DNA from: Isoperla grammatica
Taxonomy: Eukaryota > Arthropoda > Insecta > Plecoptera > Perlodidae
Length of the DNA: 64,000 nucleotides
Direction: 5' to 3'
NCBI GenBank assembly: GCA_945910005.1
Contig: OX246746.1
Coordinates: 32,697,409 to 32,761,408 of the forward strand
A model generated the notes under the pieces. The model was given only the letters and a program-made list of their open reading frames with translations, made no database searches and was not told where the DNA came from. Position numbers and translations under genes: made by a program. Shown here in pieces: positions 11,593 through 24,012 of the stretch (position 1 is its first letter; each line of letters begins with the position of its first letter).

Positions 11593-14563
11593 TAACGAAC
11601 ACAATTGTATGCAAAATTCACTACGTTTGGATTAAATACGATATCACAATATCGTATCATTGCATTTAAACCAAACTTTATGATATTTGCGTATATTGTT
11701 CCGTTGTAGACCCTGAAAATATCTGTCTTTTGTATGCTCACACATTTTCGAATTTAAAAGTTAGAGATACGAACAGAAAATCAAATTTTCACGCTCTGTT
11801 GCCGCAGGCTCTTAAATTGTTCTACGAAAAATACGAACATCTTTTGGACAACATAGAATCGTATTAAGCCTATACCTATGGGATAACAAGTTTGCGCTCA
11901 ACACATCTTCTGTTGTGGAAACTGTGGTAGCAGAAGATGGTTCAACTTTCAGAATGATCTGTTTTTATTTCATCAGTTATCGAGATGTAAAGATGCACAA
12001 CCGTGTCTACGTAAAGAAGAGGGAGGGAGGGAGGGAGGGTTGTCCCCCAGATGTTTTATATATGCTTTCTAGATAGTAGATATGGCTGGTCCAATCCAGA
12101 CGATTGTAATGTGAGACCGCTAGTTGCATCTGAAATAATTGCCCATTGTAATGTCGAGGACATCGCTATGTTACTCGCTAGTAGAACAGTGAACAGATGT
12201 GTGTCAACTATAGGTATACGAATTAAGAGACTGGTTGCAGCTGAACCATCAAGCTCCTAAATACAGTGATTAAATTCGAAGCCTGTTAACCAGGTCACCA
12301 GGCTTTCCAATCAGGGGATCATTTGTTCCACACAAAGCTAATTCTGTCGCAGGTACAGCCACTACTAACAGTTCGGTATTTCTGCGGCACAACCTCGAAA
12401 CAGTAGATATGAAGAAAGTACTGTAATGCATACTGTTACTCTAGTATACAATGTATAGGAGTAGTTGTAGTTTCGTATACGTCTTTACTATACTACTGTT
12501 CTGTTACTACTGTATGTAGTGTAGTTGTAGTACTGCGTGTACTACTGTAATATTCGTGAATTTGATTGGATGTTAAATATATATTGGCATACTTAAAAAC
12601 AAGAACACTGCAAGAGAAGCAGCACCAGTAACGCAAACGTTTCCAAAGTTTAGGTTAATCAAATCAATATCGTCTACACCTGACAAATATTTACGTTTTG
12701 GGATATTCTTTCAATTTCGCATCGAGGATTTCAGACTGAAACAGAGGGTATTGTTACTAACGTTGGCAAGGGAGAATTCATAAAGCGTGGCTCTGAGAGA
12801 GGTGCCCACCGTGATAAGCGAACGGTCTCATGGGTTGCATGCGTGGTAATGGGTTCTATTCCCACCTTCAGGTCAGTAACAAATCCCTTTGGGAATAGAA
12901 TCTGTAAACTTTCCTAAGGGATATAATATCCATAAAACTCTCAAGAGGTTCGTATTGCGTCCTAAAAGAGTTATACCCCACAATAATTGTTGTTAATATG
13001 TAACAAAACTGTATTTAAACACATCACTAGTGCACTTTTTCTGTTAATAAGCACAAGTCTATTTTTGTAATCAAGAAAGAAAGAAATTAAAATATAAATG
13101 CACATTTCAAAAGAGGCATTTGCAGGATAACTACTGTAGGGTTTAATACATACACCCCCTCGTCAGAGAGTATACATTAGGTATTCATAGACGGATAGGA
13201 ATTCCCAAAGAGAATTCAAATGATTCGATTCCAGAAATTGCCTCATTAGCAAGAAAAACCTTGTAAAAGCTTACCAAGACTATTGATGATGGGAAGCTTA
13301 CCCAAAACCTTCTGGCCGAGGGCCCCGTTCAGTACAAATCACATATTTCTATATCGTTCAAATTATACATTTTAGAAGCAGCATCACGCTTTGTTGATAC
13401 ATCAATTGAGTATTCGTTTTGAATTTAAATTTTCAAAACAATACTAGATTATGGTATAAATTGTAAATACATAATATTACAAAATACATTGGTAGCCTAT
13501 ATTTATGTGCATTTTTTCTTTTTAGTAAACTTTCCTTAATTACAGAGACTATAGCTATACTTAAGCGTTGTAAGTAGTCTTTAATAATTGAGATTTTGTT
13601 ATTCTTACGTAATGAGGTCGAATAATTTTACTTTGGACTCATTGGGTCATTTAGATATTCTTTTATAATGAACGCTTTCTTAGTGAAAATTTGTTTAAGC
13701 TTTGTCTAAAAGACATACATCAGTTGGAGAGCAATCTTTAATTGCGCTCGGTAAATCACCGAGATCAATCTGCGTCTTGGGTCAATTAATTATTACCTCA
13801 ACTTGACCCTGACAAAAGTGCGTTTTTACAGTTTGAAAATATTGTTCTAATTTCTGTTAATCTTTTTAAAACCAGACGTTGTGTGTATTTATGTATTAAT
13901 TTATTCTTAAATCTATTTAATAATCGCATTATAAAATCAAAAGCAATAAATAAGTAAATATATTTTCATAATCGTGTTCCCACGGCATTGATGCTCATGC
14001 GGCCGCTCCTCTGTTTATGTAAGGGCCGTTACTAGTTATGTCTTCAGATAAACAAATCAGATGTTTTATTAAATCCATGATTGATTTAAAATTAAACTAC
14101 TAAATTAAACGTGAATTATAGATTTCAAGACAGTGGTTAGCTCAAATGTCATCGTTAAATGCAAAAGTTGCAAATAGTTTTTCTAGCGTGGCCTTCGAGT
14201 CTATTTCACGCAGATTATCAAGAACACCTTCGTGTCATTTTCTTCTTAATAACGAAAAACAATTAGCCTCACTCTCTTGAAATCAAAGATTGACAACTGA
14301 AATGTAAGCGAATATGTATAATGCCTCTACACTGTCCTTTCAAGATGTGTCGTATTGTTTCAGATTTAAAATTCATTCTAAGGACTATGTCCAATGGATT
14401 ACAGTAAAATGTAAGCTAAACACGATTAAAACTAAAAAAAAAACACCGACTTTTCGGGAGCGATGAATGTTTCCACCATTCTTCATATTGTGTAAACATT
14501 AGTGCAACCCAACCATCAATATAATATGAACACCTATCACGTGTGTTATGTCTCTTGAGTAGA
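11593..14563. other. No supported gene; possible degraded tRNA-like sequence
   Basis: Mostly AT-rich. Around 12800-12870 there is a B-box-like GGGTTCTATTCCC downstream of GTGCCCACCGTG, which may be an old tRNA-derived repeat; no second box is convincing. The 69-codon frame at 12051-12260 has no domain I recognise. (GGGA)n at about 12020-12040. Confidence 0.35.
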
Positions 14564-14571
14564 GGTGTGAG

Positions 14572-14832
14572 CAGGGGCGTCGGAAGTCTATTTTTCCAGG
14601 GGGGGCGAACTTTTCCAGCTGACTTTGCAACATTTTGTAAAAACAATTCCGTAAGTTACCATGCAGCCAGCCTCTGAAATCGCTTGAAGGAATAAGCGGA
14701 ATCTGTACTCTAAAATGCATTAACTTCATACTAGCCATTTTTTCAGGGGGGGCGAGATGATACTCTCGCCCCCCCTGTGCAAGCACAGGGGGGTCGACTG
14801 ACCCCCCTGCCCCCCCGGTTCCGACGCCCCTG
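14572..14832. mobile_element. hAT-type MITE, 261 bp
   Basis: Inverted ends CAGGGGCGTCGGAA / TTCCGACGCCCCTG with an exact 8-bp duplication GGTGTGAG (14564-14571 and 14833-14840). GC-rich subterminal runs on each side; no coding capacity. Confidence 0.94.
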
Positions 14833-14840
14833 GGTGTGAG

Positions 14841-16664
14841 GCGTAGGTACAACAGTGTGCAGGTAGAGGTACCATGCAGACTAGAGAGTATAGAGTATTA
14901 GAGGTAGGTACCTACCTTGTGCAATGAAGGACAACGTTGTTACGAACACGTACAACCACCATGCCATGACGGGGTGGGTACTTCGGAGGCGGCCGTCCCC
15001 CCCGCCCCCCCGCCACCCCCAATCTAGCGACGGCAACGGGGCAGACTCCAGCTTAACGGCCGGTTAACCAGAAACTCTGCAGCACCATCTTACGACAATA
15101 CTCTACATCACGCATCGGGACAGACAGACGTAAGGCATGCCCTTGTACGCGTAAGTTACCGGCAATAAGGAAACCACTTATTTCAAATTAAATCGAATGT
15201 CAGTAAAATGTTAAGGAAGCATTGACGAAAGCCTGGCGGTAGGTCGTGAGTTGCAGAGGAGCTTGTAGTAAAATGGGCCAAATAAGGGTGGTTGTTGAAC
15301 ACAATTTGGTGTCCCTTCCTTGGTGGCCATTTACACTTGCACACAAAATAACAGTTGTTTTCAATTTTTCTGGTAACGTACTACAGTTGTTACATAACAC
15401 TTTAAGAAGACGCTGATTGTACGATTTGACACGTTGATTCTTCAAAACTCACAAGCACATCGAACATTTAAATTGCTTTTGATGAAGGTTTGATCGAAAG
15501 CCTTTAAAATAAAATACATATTTAACCAATACAGATGTTTGCAATATTTGAATATTCTTTACTTAAAAAAGCAGTATTGGCCCTCGAAGACGTTTGGGAG
15601 AAACAGCAACACTTCCTCAAAAAATAATTGCGTACCGATTTGCATTCACAAATTTAAATACGAAACGTATGAAAAACCGGCAAGAAACGAAAACTTAGTG
15701 ATAAGAAATAGCAGTAGTAGTAGTTATAAAATTAGTAGTTGTTTAGCGGCAGACGCGAGAAGCACCGAGAGGTGGTTGATAAGACTTGGCCAGCAGGAGC
15801 AGCCCCCGGCTTTGACGTGTGAAAAGTGATTAGGTTATGATCGGTCCACTGTCAATTAACGTGTAATATTGTATCAGCCGTCGGGGCTGGTCGGACCGAT
15901 GCTTTGCGACGGAAGGCTTGTTGCGGACTGGCAGGCTATGCGGCGGAGACAGAAGAACACACGACTCGCAGAGACCTCTAGCGGCCGTCGACGCACCCAC
16001 CAATCAATGCGAAGCTTCCTGAACGGAGGGGAGGGGGCGCCGCGGAGGGGTAATACTATTATTCGTTGATACTTTTCACCACATATCATATACGTGTCAC
16101 GACGCCACTTCTAAGAATTATCCTAGGCAGTACCACGTGCAATATTAATAGATATTTCGCCAACGAATTATTAGAATACGAGATACAAAACTCGAACCAA
16201 GATCTGCGCTTTCTGAAAAGTTGCCAAAATAATCTAAGTACGGCGCCAGTGACATCATCGTTGAATTAATGATGTCAGATGAAGCTTGACTACATCATTG
16301 GGCTTATGGTCTAAAGAACCCCTGCATTGGAGTTCATACTCCCCTTGGCTGTGGCCATGTTACAATCTGCTCTACTTTATTTCTATGTATACAGTTTCCT
16401 GTCACTATCACAAACACAACGATAAATCGCCCTCCAAAAAGCTAGTTTTTTTTCGCAGACTTACATACTTGGATACCTTATTAGGCTTTTAGTATATTAT
16501 TTCCCAAAAACTATATCAAAATATACACAAATAAATAAAACGGGATCATACTGGAACAATGATGCGTGAGTTCTAAATATAGCAACCAATTTCAAGACGG
16601 TTAATAAAATACATGTGAGAAGAGACCGGCTTATCCGTTAGCACGATGAGAATGATATTAATAT
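14841..16664. other. No supported gene
   Basis: Includes a C-rich run (14995-15020) and a GC-rich block (15760-16050). Several 60-100-codon frames on both strands have no recognisable domain and no splice or start context that favours them. Confidence 0.4.
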
Positions 16665-17262
16665 GTTGGTCTAGTGATACTCTACTGCAGCGGTACTCAA
16701 ACTGCGGCCCGCGGGCCGCATGCGGCCCTCCTGAAAAATTTTGCGGCCCAGAGCTTTTGTGTTTTCATTTATATATTTGACTATTTCAACTGACTATTTG
16801 TTTGCTTTATATGAAAATAATATTGTATTCGTGAAAAATAAAGATGTATCGCCAACCAATTAAACTTGACTTGGTATTTGTTACCTGTAACGTAATATAA
16901 ACTAATGATACCTATTCTTCGAGTTTTACGCTTTGACTCGAAAAAGCACGAAATATCTATAATAGTCGAAGAAATTTTGCGCCTTCGGCGAAAAGACCTC
17001 CAGCGGCTGGGGCTTTGCCCCAGATCCCTTGCTATTTCCACACCTCACTTTTCCCTGTTAACCCCTTCCCCCCCCCCCCCCCACCCCTCCGAAATAATTC
17101 CTAGTTACGCTACTGCATACTTGTATTAGTGCAGCCCAGCTTTACTTGGATTTTTGGAAATGTGGCCCTCCAGGAAAAAAGGTTTGAGTACCACTGCTCT
17201 ACTGGGTGTAGTCTTGCTTCCAATGCAGAAGGACCAGGTTTCGATTCCCGGTTCGGGATGAG
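16665..17262 (+). mobile_element. tRNA-Gly-like SINE (family 2), split by a hAT MITE
   Basis: Joining the flanks of the MITE, the sequence reads as a tRNA-like head: TTGGTCTAGTGATA (A-box side), CTTCCAATG (resembles the anticodon loop of tRNA-Gly UCC), then GGTTTCGATTCCC (B box). A related head occurs at 24686-24755 on the minus strand. The hAT insertion at 16688-17196 duplicated CTCTACTG within the D-arm side. Confidence 0.65.
16688..17196. mobile_element. hAT-type MITE, 509 bp, inserted in a SINE
   Basis: Ends CAGCGGTACTCAAAC and the inverted CAGTGGTACTCAAAC, with an exact 8-bp duplication CTCTACTG (16680-16687 and 17197-17204). Subterminal GCGGCCC clusters. Inside, near 17100, TAGTTACGCTACTG looks like the end of a second hAT element, so this copy may be composite. 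No transposase. Confidence 0.93.
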
Positions 17263-17376
17263 GTTTTTAACTGGCACCATTATTTTTACGAATACACCAT
17301 TGCGTATGAGTGTAAAGTATTCTCGTAAGTATTCTACGTAAGTATTCTCATCCTTACGATATAGCCGAGTCCAAAT

Positions 17377-19754
17377 AGGACCAACTTAATTGTCTACTTC
17401 TCTACTTCATAGAGTCCACAGGAAACAGGTATATTAGGAGTAATAGGACCAACTTAATTGTCTACTTCTCTAGTTCCTAGAGTCCACAGGAAACAGGTAT
17501 ATTAGGAGTAATAGTACCAACTTAATTGTCTACTTCTCTAGTTCCTAGAGTCCACAGGAAACAGGTATATTAGGAGTAATAGTACCAACTTAATTGTCTA
17601 CTTCTCTAGTTCCTAGAGTCCACAGGAAACAGGTATATTAGGAGTAATAGTACCAACTTAATTGTCTACTTCTCTAGTTCCTAGAGTCCACAGGAAACAG
17701 GTATATTAGGAGTAATAGGACCAACTTAATTGTCTTCTTCTCTACTTCCTAGAGTCCACAGGAAACAGGTATATTAGGAGTAATAGGACCAACTTAATTG
17801 TCTACTTCTCTAGTTCCTAGAGTGCACAGGAAACAGGTATATTAGGAGTAATAGTACCAACTTAATTGTCTACTTCTCTAGTTCCTAGAGTCCACAGGAA
17901 ACAGGTATATTAGGAGTAATAGTACCAACTTAATTGTCTACTTCTCTAGTTCCTAGAGTCCACAGGAAACAGGTATATTAGGAGTAATAGGACCAACTTA
18001 ATTGTCTACTTCTCTAGTTCCTAGAGTCCACAGGAAACAGGTATATTAGGAGTAATAGGACCAACTTAATTGTCTACTTCTCTAGTTCCTAGAGTGCACA
18101 GGAAACAGGTATATTAGGAGTAATAGTACCAACTTAATTGTCTACTTCTCTACTTCCTAGAGTCCACAGGAAACAGGTATATTAGGAGTAATAGTACCAA
18201 CTTAATTGTCTACTTCTCTAGTTCCTAGAGTCCACAGGAAACAGGTATATTAGGAGTAATAGAACCAACTTAATTGTCTTCTTCTCTAGTTCCTAGAGTC
18301 CACAGGAAACAGCTATATTAGGAGTTATAGTACCAACTTAATTGTCTACTTCTCTAGTTCCTAGAGTCCACAGGAAACAGGTATATTAGGAGTAATAGTA
18401 CCAACTTAATTGTCTACTACTCTACTTCCTAGAGTCCACAGGAAACAGGTATATTAGGAGTAATAGTACCAACTTAATTGTCTACTTCTCAAGTTCCTAG
18501 AGTCCACTGGAAACAGGTATATTAGGAGTTATAGTACCAACTTAATTGTCTACTTCTCTAGTTCCTAGAGTCCACAGGAAACAGGTATATAAGGAGTAAT
18601 AGCACCAACTTAATTGTCTACTTCTCTAGTTCCTAGAGTCCACTGGAAACAGGTATATTAGGAGTTATAGTACCAACTTAATTGTCTACTTCTCTAGTTC
18701 CTAGAGTTCACAGGAAACAGGTATATTAGGAGTAATAGAACCAACTTAATTGTCTACTTCTCTAGTTCCTAGAGTCCACAGGAAACAGGTATATTAGGAG
18801 TAATAGTACCAACCTAACTGTCTACTTCTCTACTTCATAGAGTCCACAGGAAACAGGTATATTAGGAGTAATAGTACCAACTTAATTGTCTACTTCTCTA
18901 GTTCCTAGAGTCCACAGGAAACAGGTATATTAGGAGTAATAGTACCAACTTAATTGTCTTCTTCTCTAGTTCCTAGAGTGCACAGGAAACAGGTATATTA
19001 GGAGTTATAGTACCAACTTAATTGTCTACTTCTCTAGTTCCTAGAGTCCACAGGAAACAGGTATATTAGGAGTAATAGAACCAACTTAATTGTCTACTTC
19101 TCAACTTCATAGAGTCTACAGGAAACAGGTATATTAGGAGTAATAGAACCAACTTAATTGTCTACTTCTCAACTTCATAGAGTCTACAGGAAACAGGTAT
19201 ATTAGGAGTAATAGTACCAACTTAATTGTCTACTACTCTACTTCCTAGAGTCCACAGGAAACAGGTATATTAGGAGTAATAGTACCAACTTAATTGTCTA
19301 CTACTCTAGTTCCTAGAGTCCACAGGAAACAGGTATATTAGGAGTAATAGTACCAACTTAATTGTCTACTACTCTAGTTCCTAGAGTTCACAGGAAACAG
19401 GTATATTAGGAGTTATAGTACCTACTTAATTGTCTACTTCTCTTGTTCCTAGAGTCCACAGGAAACAGGTATATTAGGAGTAATAGTACCAACTTAATTG
19501 TCTACTTCTCTAGTTCCTAGAGTCCACTGGAAACAGGTATATTAGGAGTTATAGTACCAACTTAATTGTCTACTTCTCTAGTTCCTAGAGTCCACAGGAA
19601 ACAGGCATATTAGGAGTAATAGTACCAACTTAATTGTCTACTTCCTAGTTCCTAGAGTCCACTGGAAACAGGTATATTAGGAGTAATAGTACCAACCTAA
19701 TTGTCTACTTCTCTAGTTCCTAGAGGCCACAGGAAACAGGTATATTAGGAGTTA
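17377..19754. repeat. 68-bp minisatellite, ~35 copies
   Basis: Head-to-tail 68-bp units (ACCAACTTAATTGTCT... CCACAGGAAACAGG... ATTAGGAGTAATAG). Copies are very similar; one near 19640 lacks a base. Recurrent variants (stop-like swaps CTAGTT/CTACTT, GTAATAG/GTTATAG) are scattered, which points to repeated local amplification. No ORF spans it. Confidence 0.97.
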
Positions 19755-19923
19755 CTTACGACCTTCGATTGGATACCTTGGACAGTGGATTTGTGCACTC
19801 CACTAACCGGTAGACTGCATTTACAAATGTGTGAAAGAACGCAAGGTTTCTCAATCAGCTTATTTGCGTTGAATCAGCCTGCATGAAAGAGGCAGTACAG
19901 ATTGGTCTGTGGTTGGCATGACT
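19755..19923. other. Spacer between two minisatellites
   Basis: About 170 bp of unique sequence joining the 68-bp and 122-bp arrays. Nothing recognised. Confidence 0.6.
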
Positions 19924-22254
19924 ATCTAGTCCCGGAGCCTGGCTATAGTCACCTCGACTCCGGCGCTGTGCATGGTGCGTGGTTTGCCACGTCACTGTAC
20001 CTCTACTTTACACTCCTTCTCTACGTCCAGAACTACTATTAGGGTATCTAGTCCCGGAGCCTGGCTATAGTCACCTCGACTCCGGCGCTGTGCATGGTGC
20101 GTGGTTTGCCACGTCTCTGTGCCTCTACTTTACACTCCTTCTCTACGTCCAGAACTACTATTAGGGTATCTAGTCCCGGAGCCTGGCTATAGTCACCTCG
20201 ACTCCGGCGCTGTGCATGGTGCGTGGTTTGCCACGTCTCTGTGCCTCTACTTTACACTCCTTCTCTACGTCCAGAACTACTATTAGGGTATCTAGTCCCG
20301 GAGCCTGGCTATAGTCACCTCGACTACGGCGCTGTGCATGGTGCGTGGTTTGCCACGTCTCTGTGCCTCTACTTTACACTCCTTCTCTACGTCCAGAACT
20401 ACTATTAGGGTATCTAGTCCCGGAGCCTGGCTATAGTCACCTCGACTCCGGCGCTGTGCATGGTGCGTGGTTTGCCACGTCTCTGTGCCTCTACTTTACA
20501 CTCCTTCTCTACGTCCAGAACTACTATTAGGGTATCTAGTCCCGGAGCCTGGCTATAGTCACCTCGACTACGGCGCTGTGCATGGTGCGTGGTTTGCTAC
20601 GTCACTGTGCCTCTACTTTACACTCCTTCTCTACGTCCAGAACTACTATTAGGGTATCTAGTCCCGGAGCCTGGCTATAGTCACCTCGACTACGGCGCTG
20701 TGCATGGTGCGTGGTTTGCTACGTCACTGTGCCTCTACTTTACACTCCTTCTCTACGTCCAGAACTACTATTAGGGTATCTAGTCCCGGAGCCTGGCTAT
20801 AGTCACCTCGACTCCGGCGCTGTGCATGGTGCGTGGTTTGCCACGTCAGTGTGCCTCTACTTTACACTCCTTCTCTACGTCCAGAACTACTATTAGGGTA
20901 TCTAGTCCCGGAGCCTGGCTATAGTCACCTCGACTCCGGCGCTGTGCATGGTGCGTGGTTTGCCACGTCACTGTGCCTCTACTTTACACTCCTTCTCTAC
21001 GTCCAGAACTACTACTAGGGTATCTAGTCCCGGAGCCTGGCTATAGTCACCTCGACTCCGGCGCTGTGCATGGTGCGTGGTTTGCCATGTCACTGTACCT
21101 CTACTTTACACTCCTTCTCTACGTCCAGAACTACTATTAGGGTATCTAGTCCCGGAGCCTGGCTATAGTCACCTCGACTCCGGCGCTGTGCATGGTGCGT
21201 GGTTTGCCACGTCACTGTACCTCTCTCTACTTTACACTCCTTCTCTACGTCCAGAACTACTACTAGGGTATCTAGTCCCGGAGCCTGGCTATAGTCACCT
21301 CGACTCCGGCGCTGTGCATGGTGCGTGGTTTGCTACGTCACTGTGCCTCTACTTTACACTCCTTCTCTACGTCAAGAACTACTATTAGGGTATCTAGTCC
21401 CGGAGCCTGGCTATAGTCACCTCGACTCCGGCGCTGTGCATGGTGCGTGGTTCGCCACGTCACTGTACCTCTACTTTACACTCCTTCTCTACGTCCAGAA
21501 CTACTATTAGGGTATCTAGTCCCGGAGCCTGGCTATAGTCACCTCGACTCCGGCGCTGTGCATGGTGCGTGGTTCGCCACGTCACTGTACCTCTACTTTA
21601 CACTCCTTCTCTACGTCCAGAACTACTATTAGGGTATCTAGTCCCGGAGCCTGGCTATAGTCACCTCGACTCCGGCGCTGTGCATGGTGCGTGGTTTGCC
21701 TCGTCACTGTACCTCTACTTTACACTCCTTCTCTACGTCCAGAACTACTATTAGGGTATCTAGTCCCGGAGCCTGGCTATAGTCACCTCGACTCCGGCGC
21801 TGTGCATGGTGCGTGGTTTGCCATGTCACTGTACCTCTACTTTACACTCCTTCTCTACGTCCAGAACTACTATTAGGGTATCTAGTCCCGGAGCCTGGCT
21901 ATAGTCACCTCGACTCGGGCGCTGTGCATGGTGCGTGGTTTGCCTCGTCACTGTACCTCTACTTTACACTCCTTCTCTACGTCCAGAACTACTATTAGGG
22001 TATCTAGTCCCGGAGCCTGGCTATAGTCACCTCGACTCCGGCGCTGTGCATGGTGCGTGGTTTGCCATGTCACTGTACCTCTACTTTACACTCCTTCTCT
22101 ACGTCCAGAACTACTATTAGGGTATCTAGTCCCGGAGCCTGGCTATAGTCACCTCGACTCGGGCGCTGTGCATGGTGCGTGGTTTGCCACGTCACTGTAC
22201 CTCTCTCTACTTTACACTCCTTCTCTACGTCCAGAACTACTATTAGGGTATTTG
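19924..22254. repeat. 122-bp minisatellite, 19 copies
   Basis: Units of 122 bp (TAGTCCCGGAGCCTGGCTAT... GCTGTGCATGGTGCGTGG... AGAACTACTATTAGGG). Two copies (near 21220 and 22205) carry an extra CTCT. Each unit opens a 61-codon frame overlapping the next; because 122 is not a multiple of three, these frames do not join, so I do not treat them as genes. The last four units form two near-identical pairs. Confidence 0.97.
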
Positions 22255-22255
22255 G

Positions 22256-22378
22256 AAAGAAAGAAAAGGAAAGTCCAAGGGTTACTGGTATGACTCAATC
22301 CCAACATTCGCCTGTGACTGAGAAAAACCTCAGAAACAAACGTTTAGCCAGGATAACCGGCGGTCTCTGAGCCAACTC
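22256..22378 (-). mobile_element. SINE family 1, partial copy
   Basis: Minus-strand head GAGTTGGCTCAGAGACCGCC followed by the family body (TTTTTCTCAGTCACAGGCGA, GGGATTGAGTCATACC). It abuts the end of the 122-bp array. Confidence 0.7.
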
Positions 22379-22489
22379 TATTGGTACCATTTTCTTAGCA
22401 ACGTATAACGTAGTCTTGTGTGAGCGCGGGTATAATTTTTTCGTTGAAATCCCTATTATAGGGTACACACCAGCTTCACCTGATGTGCC

Positions 22490-23062
22490 CCTCTTCAGGT
22501 GACTAGCTAGGTATATTAGGGTGTTTGGATAGTTGGGAAGGAATGTCCAAGGGCTGTTGGTAGGACTCAATTATAGCAGGGTAGTCTCTACGTCAAAAAC
22601 CGCAGACAATTTTCATTATTGAATTATATCTGAAGATTGCAACAAGAAATCGGAAATCTAAATCAACAGCGCACTGTGGTTTGGTAAGCCCTACAGACTG
22701 AATGAAATATAACCATTAGCGTAGTTATTTTGATTATTTATTCGATAATTAGTAATAAAATTAATTATATATAAAGAACATACTGATTACAATGTAGGAC
22801 ACAACTTGGAGCATTCGGTATGAAGAGCTTACTAAACCACAGTGCGCTGTTGAATCAGATTTTCGATTTCGAAGCCCATCCTTGTGGTTTAATTTATAAA
22901 TTGAAATTTTGTGCGGTTTTTGACGTAGAGATATCCTACCCTGTTAAAGACTGATGAAAACCTCGAAAAACCTACAGTCAAGATTGCCGGCTGCCGGATT
23001 CGAACCGGCGACTTCCCTGATTAGTCTCTAGTCTTTGCACTGAGCCACCTCTTTACAAACAG
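22490..23062 (-). mobile_element. SINE family 1, copy interrupted by a 367-bp MITE
   Basis: Head at 22944-23062: GAGGTGGCTCAGTGCAAAGA and a perfect B box GGTTCGAATCC on the minus strand. The body continues beyond an insertion at 22490-22576 (ATTGAGTCCTACC, CTTCCCAACTATCC, TCACCTGAAGAGGGGCACAT). About 17 bp of the family consensus is missing at the junction. The tRNA-like head lacks pairing acceptor ends, so it is not a tRNA gene. Confidence 0.75.
22577..22943. mobile_element. Long-TIR MITE, 367 bp, inserted in a SINE
   Basis: Ends CAGGGTAG and CTACCCTG, each followed inward by TCTACGTCAAAAACCGCA or its complement; imperfect inverted arms reach ~120 bp and include CGCACTGTGGTTT. No exact target duplication was seen, perhaps because the junction was eroded. 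No ORF. Confidence 0.75.
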
Positions 23063-23257
23063 TGATTGACAATAGCGATAATATTCTGCTAGATCACCTC
23101 GAATTTCGGCGACGAAAGTCGTTGCTTCTGAACGCTGATGTTAAGTCTGGAAGTCCTTTCGTGCTTCGTTTCAATCAGTCACAAGCCCGCCGACTGGCCA
23201 CAGACGTCGGCCACGGTCATCCAGAGAGTAAATAAATAAAAATAAAATAAATTCACA

Positions 23258-23500
23258 TTAAGAGTCTACCCACTCAGTAATTAAACTGATTTGCAGTGGG
23301 GGACTTTAATTTGAAGTGACTAAACCAACCCTGTAGGCTTCGTACACCATCGACGAGTGAGCGATAACCAATCAAAGATCGATATTTCAAATACGAAAGA
23401 TATGAATCAGTGATTGGACAGTGCGAACACCTGCGGACAAATGCCAGAATCAACAAGGCCGATTCAGAACAACTTTGAATTTATTGAGTACCCCGTTACT
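23258..23500. repeat. Dispersed repeat X, ~240 bp
   Basis: About 80% similar by eye to 24341-24592 in direct orientation, including CGATAACCAATCAA, TTGGACAGTGCGAACACCTG and GCCAGAATCAACAAG. Both copies give a ~60-codon minus-strand frame starting MLILA with related residues. No known domain, so probably repeat rather than gene. A further minus-strand frame at 23464-23691 has no recognisable domain. Confidence 0.65.
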
Positions 23501-23877
23501 CTGCGATGCTTGTCAACACCCACACACCGATAGAGAAAGGTCACTGCTGTAACACTCTCAGCAGAGGTCGCTCCACGCGGTCCATTGGTATTCACCGAGG
23601 GATTCCCCGATACCTGCTTGTTCTTGTCCATTGCACGGAATGTGCCAGCCTTGCTTGGAATGACTGTGCCTGGAGAATAATATAAGTACAAATATTGGTG
23701 TCACTTCATTGCAATACCGGGTGCATGATAACGAGATGCAACTAGATTTAGGTTGGTAGTTGTAACAAACGTCAGTTCACTATTACATAATCCATGAAGA
23801 CACCACATTGCAAGTCAACTGGCTCTAAATCCGGAGGTCGTCCCTTTGACACTCGCTACCGCCGTAACTAAATTAAT

Positions 23878-24012
23878 GGTTTTCCGAGGTTTTCCTCAGT
23901 CACAAGGAAAATACTGGTGTTGAGTCATACTAGCAGCCCTCGCACATTAATTCTAAAGAGGGACAAGAATATTTTTTCCCGAGCAGGTTCCAGTGTATTA
24001 GCCTCGGGAGAA
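23878..24012 (+). mobile_element. SINE family 1, 3' part
   Basis: Body and tail of the SINE (CCGAGGTTTTCCTCAGTCAC... GAGTCATACTAGCAGCCCT... AGAGGGACAAG... CCTCGGGA). The tRNA-like head is missing or too degraded to see. Confidence 0.65.

Noticed and set aside
19979..22370. Nineteen near-identical 61-codon ORFs, which could look like a peptide gene family
   Set aside because: The period is 122 bp, not a multiple of three, and each frame overlaps the next unit. They come from the minisatellite.
22944..23062. Minus-strand tRNA gene with a perfect B box
   Set aside because: No pairing acceptor stem or proper anticodon arm, and the same head continues into a SINE body present in other copies.
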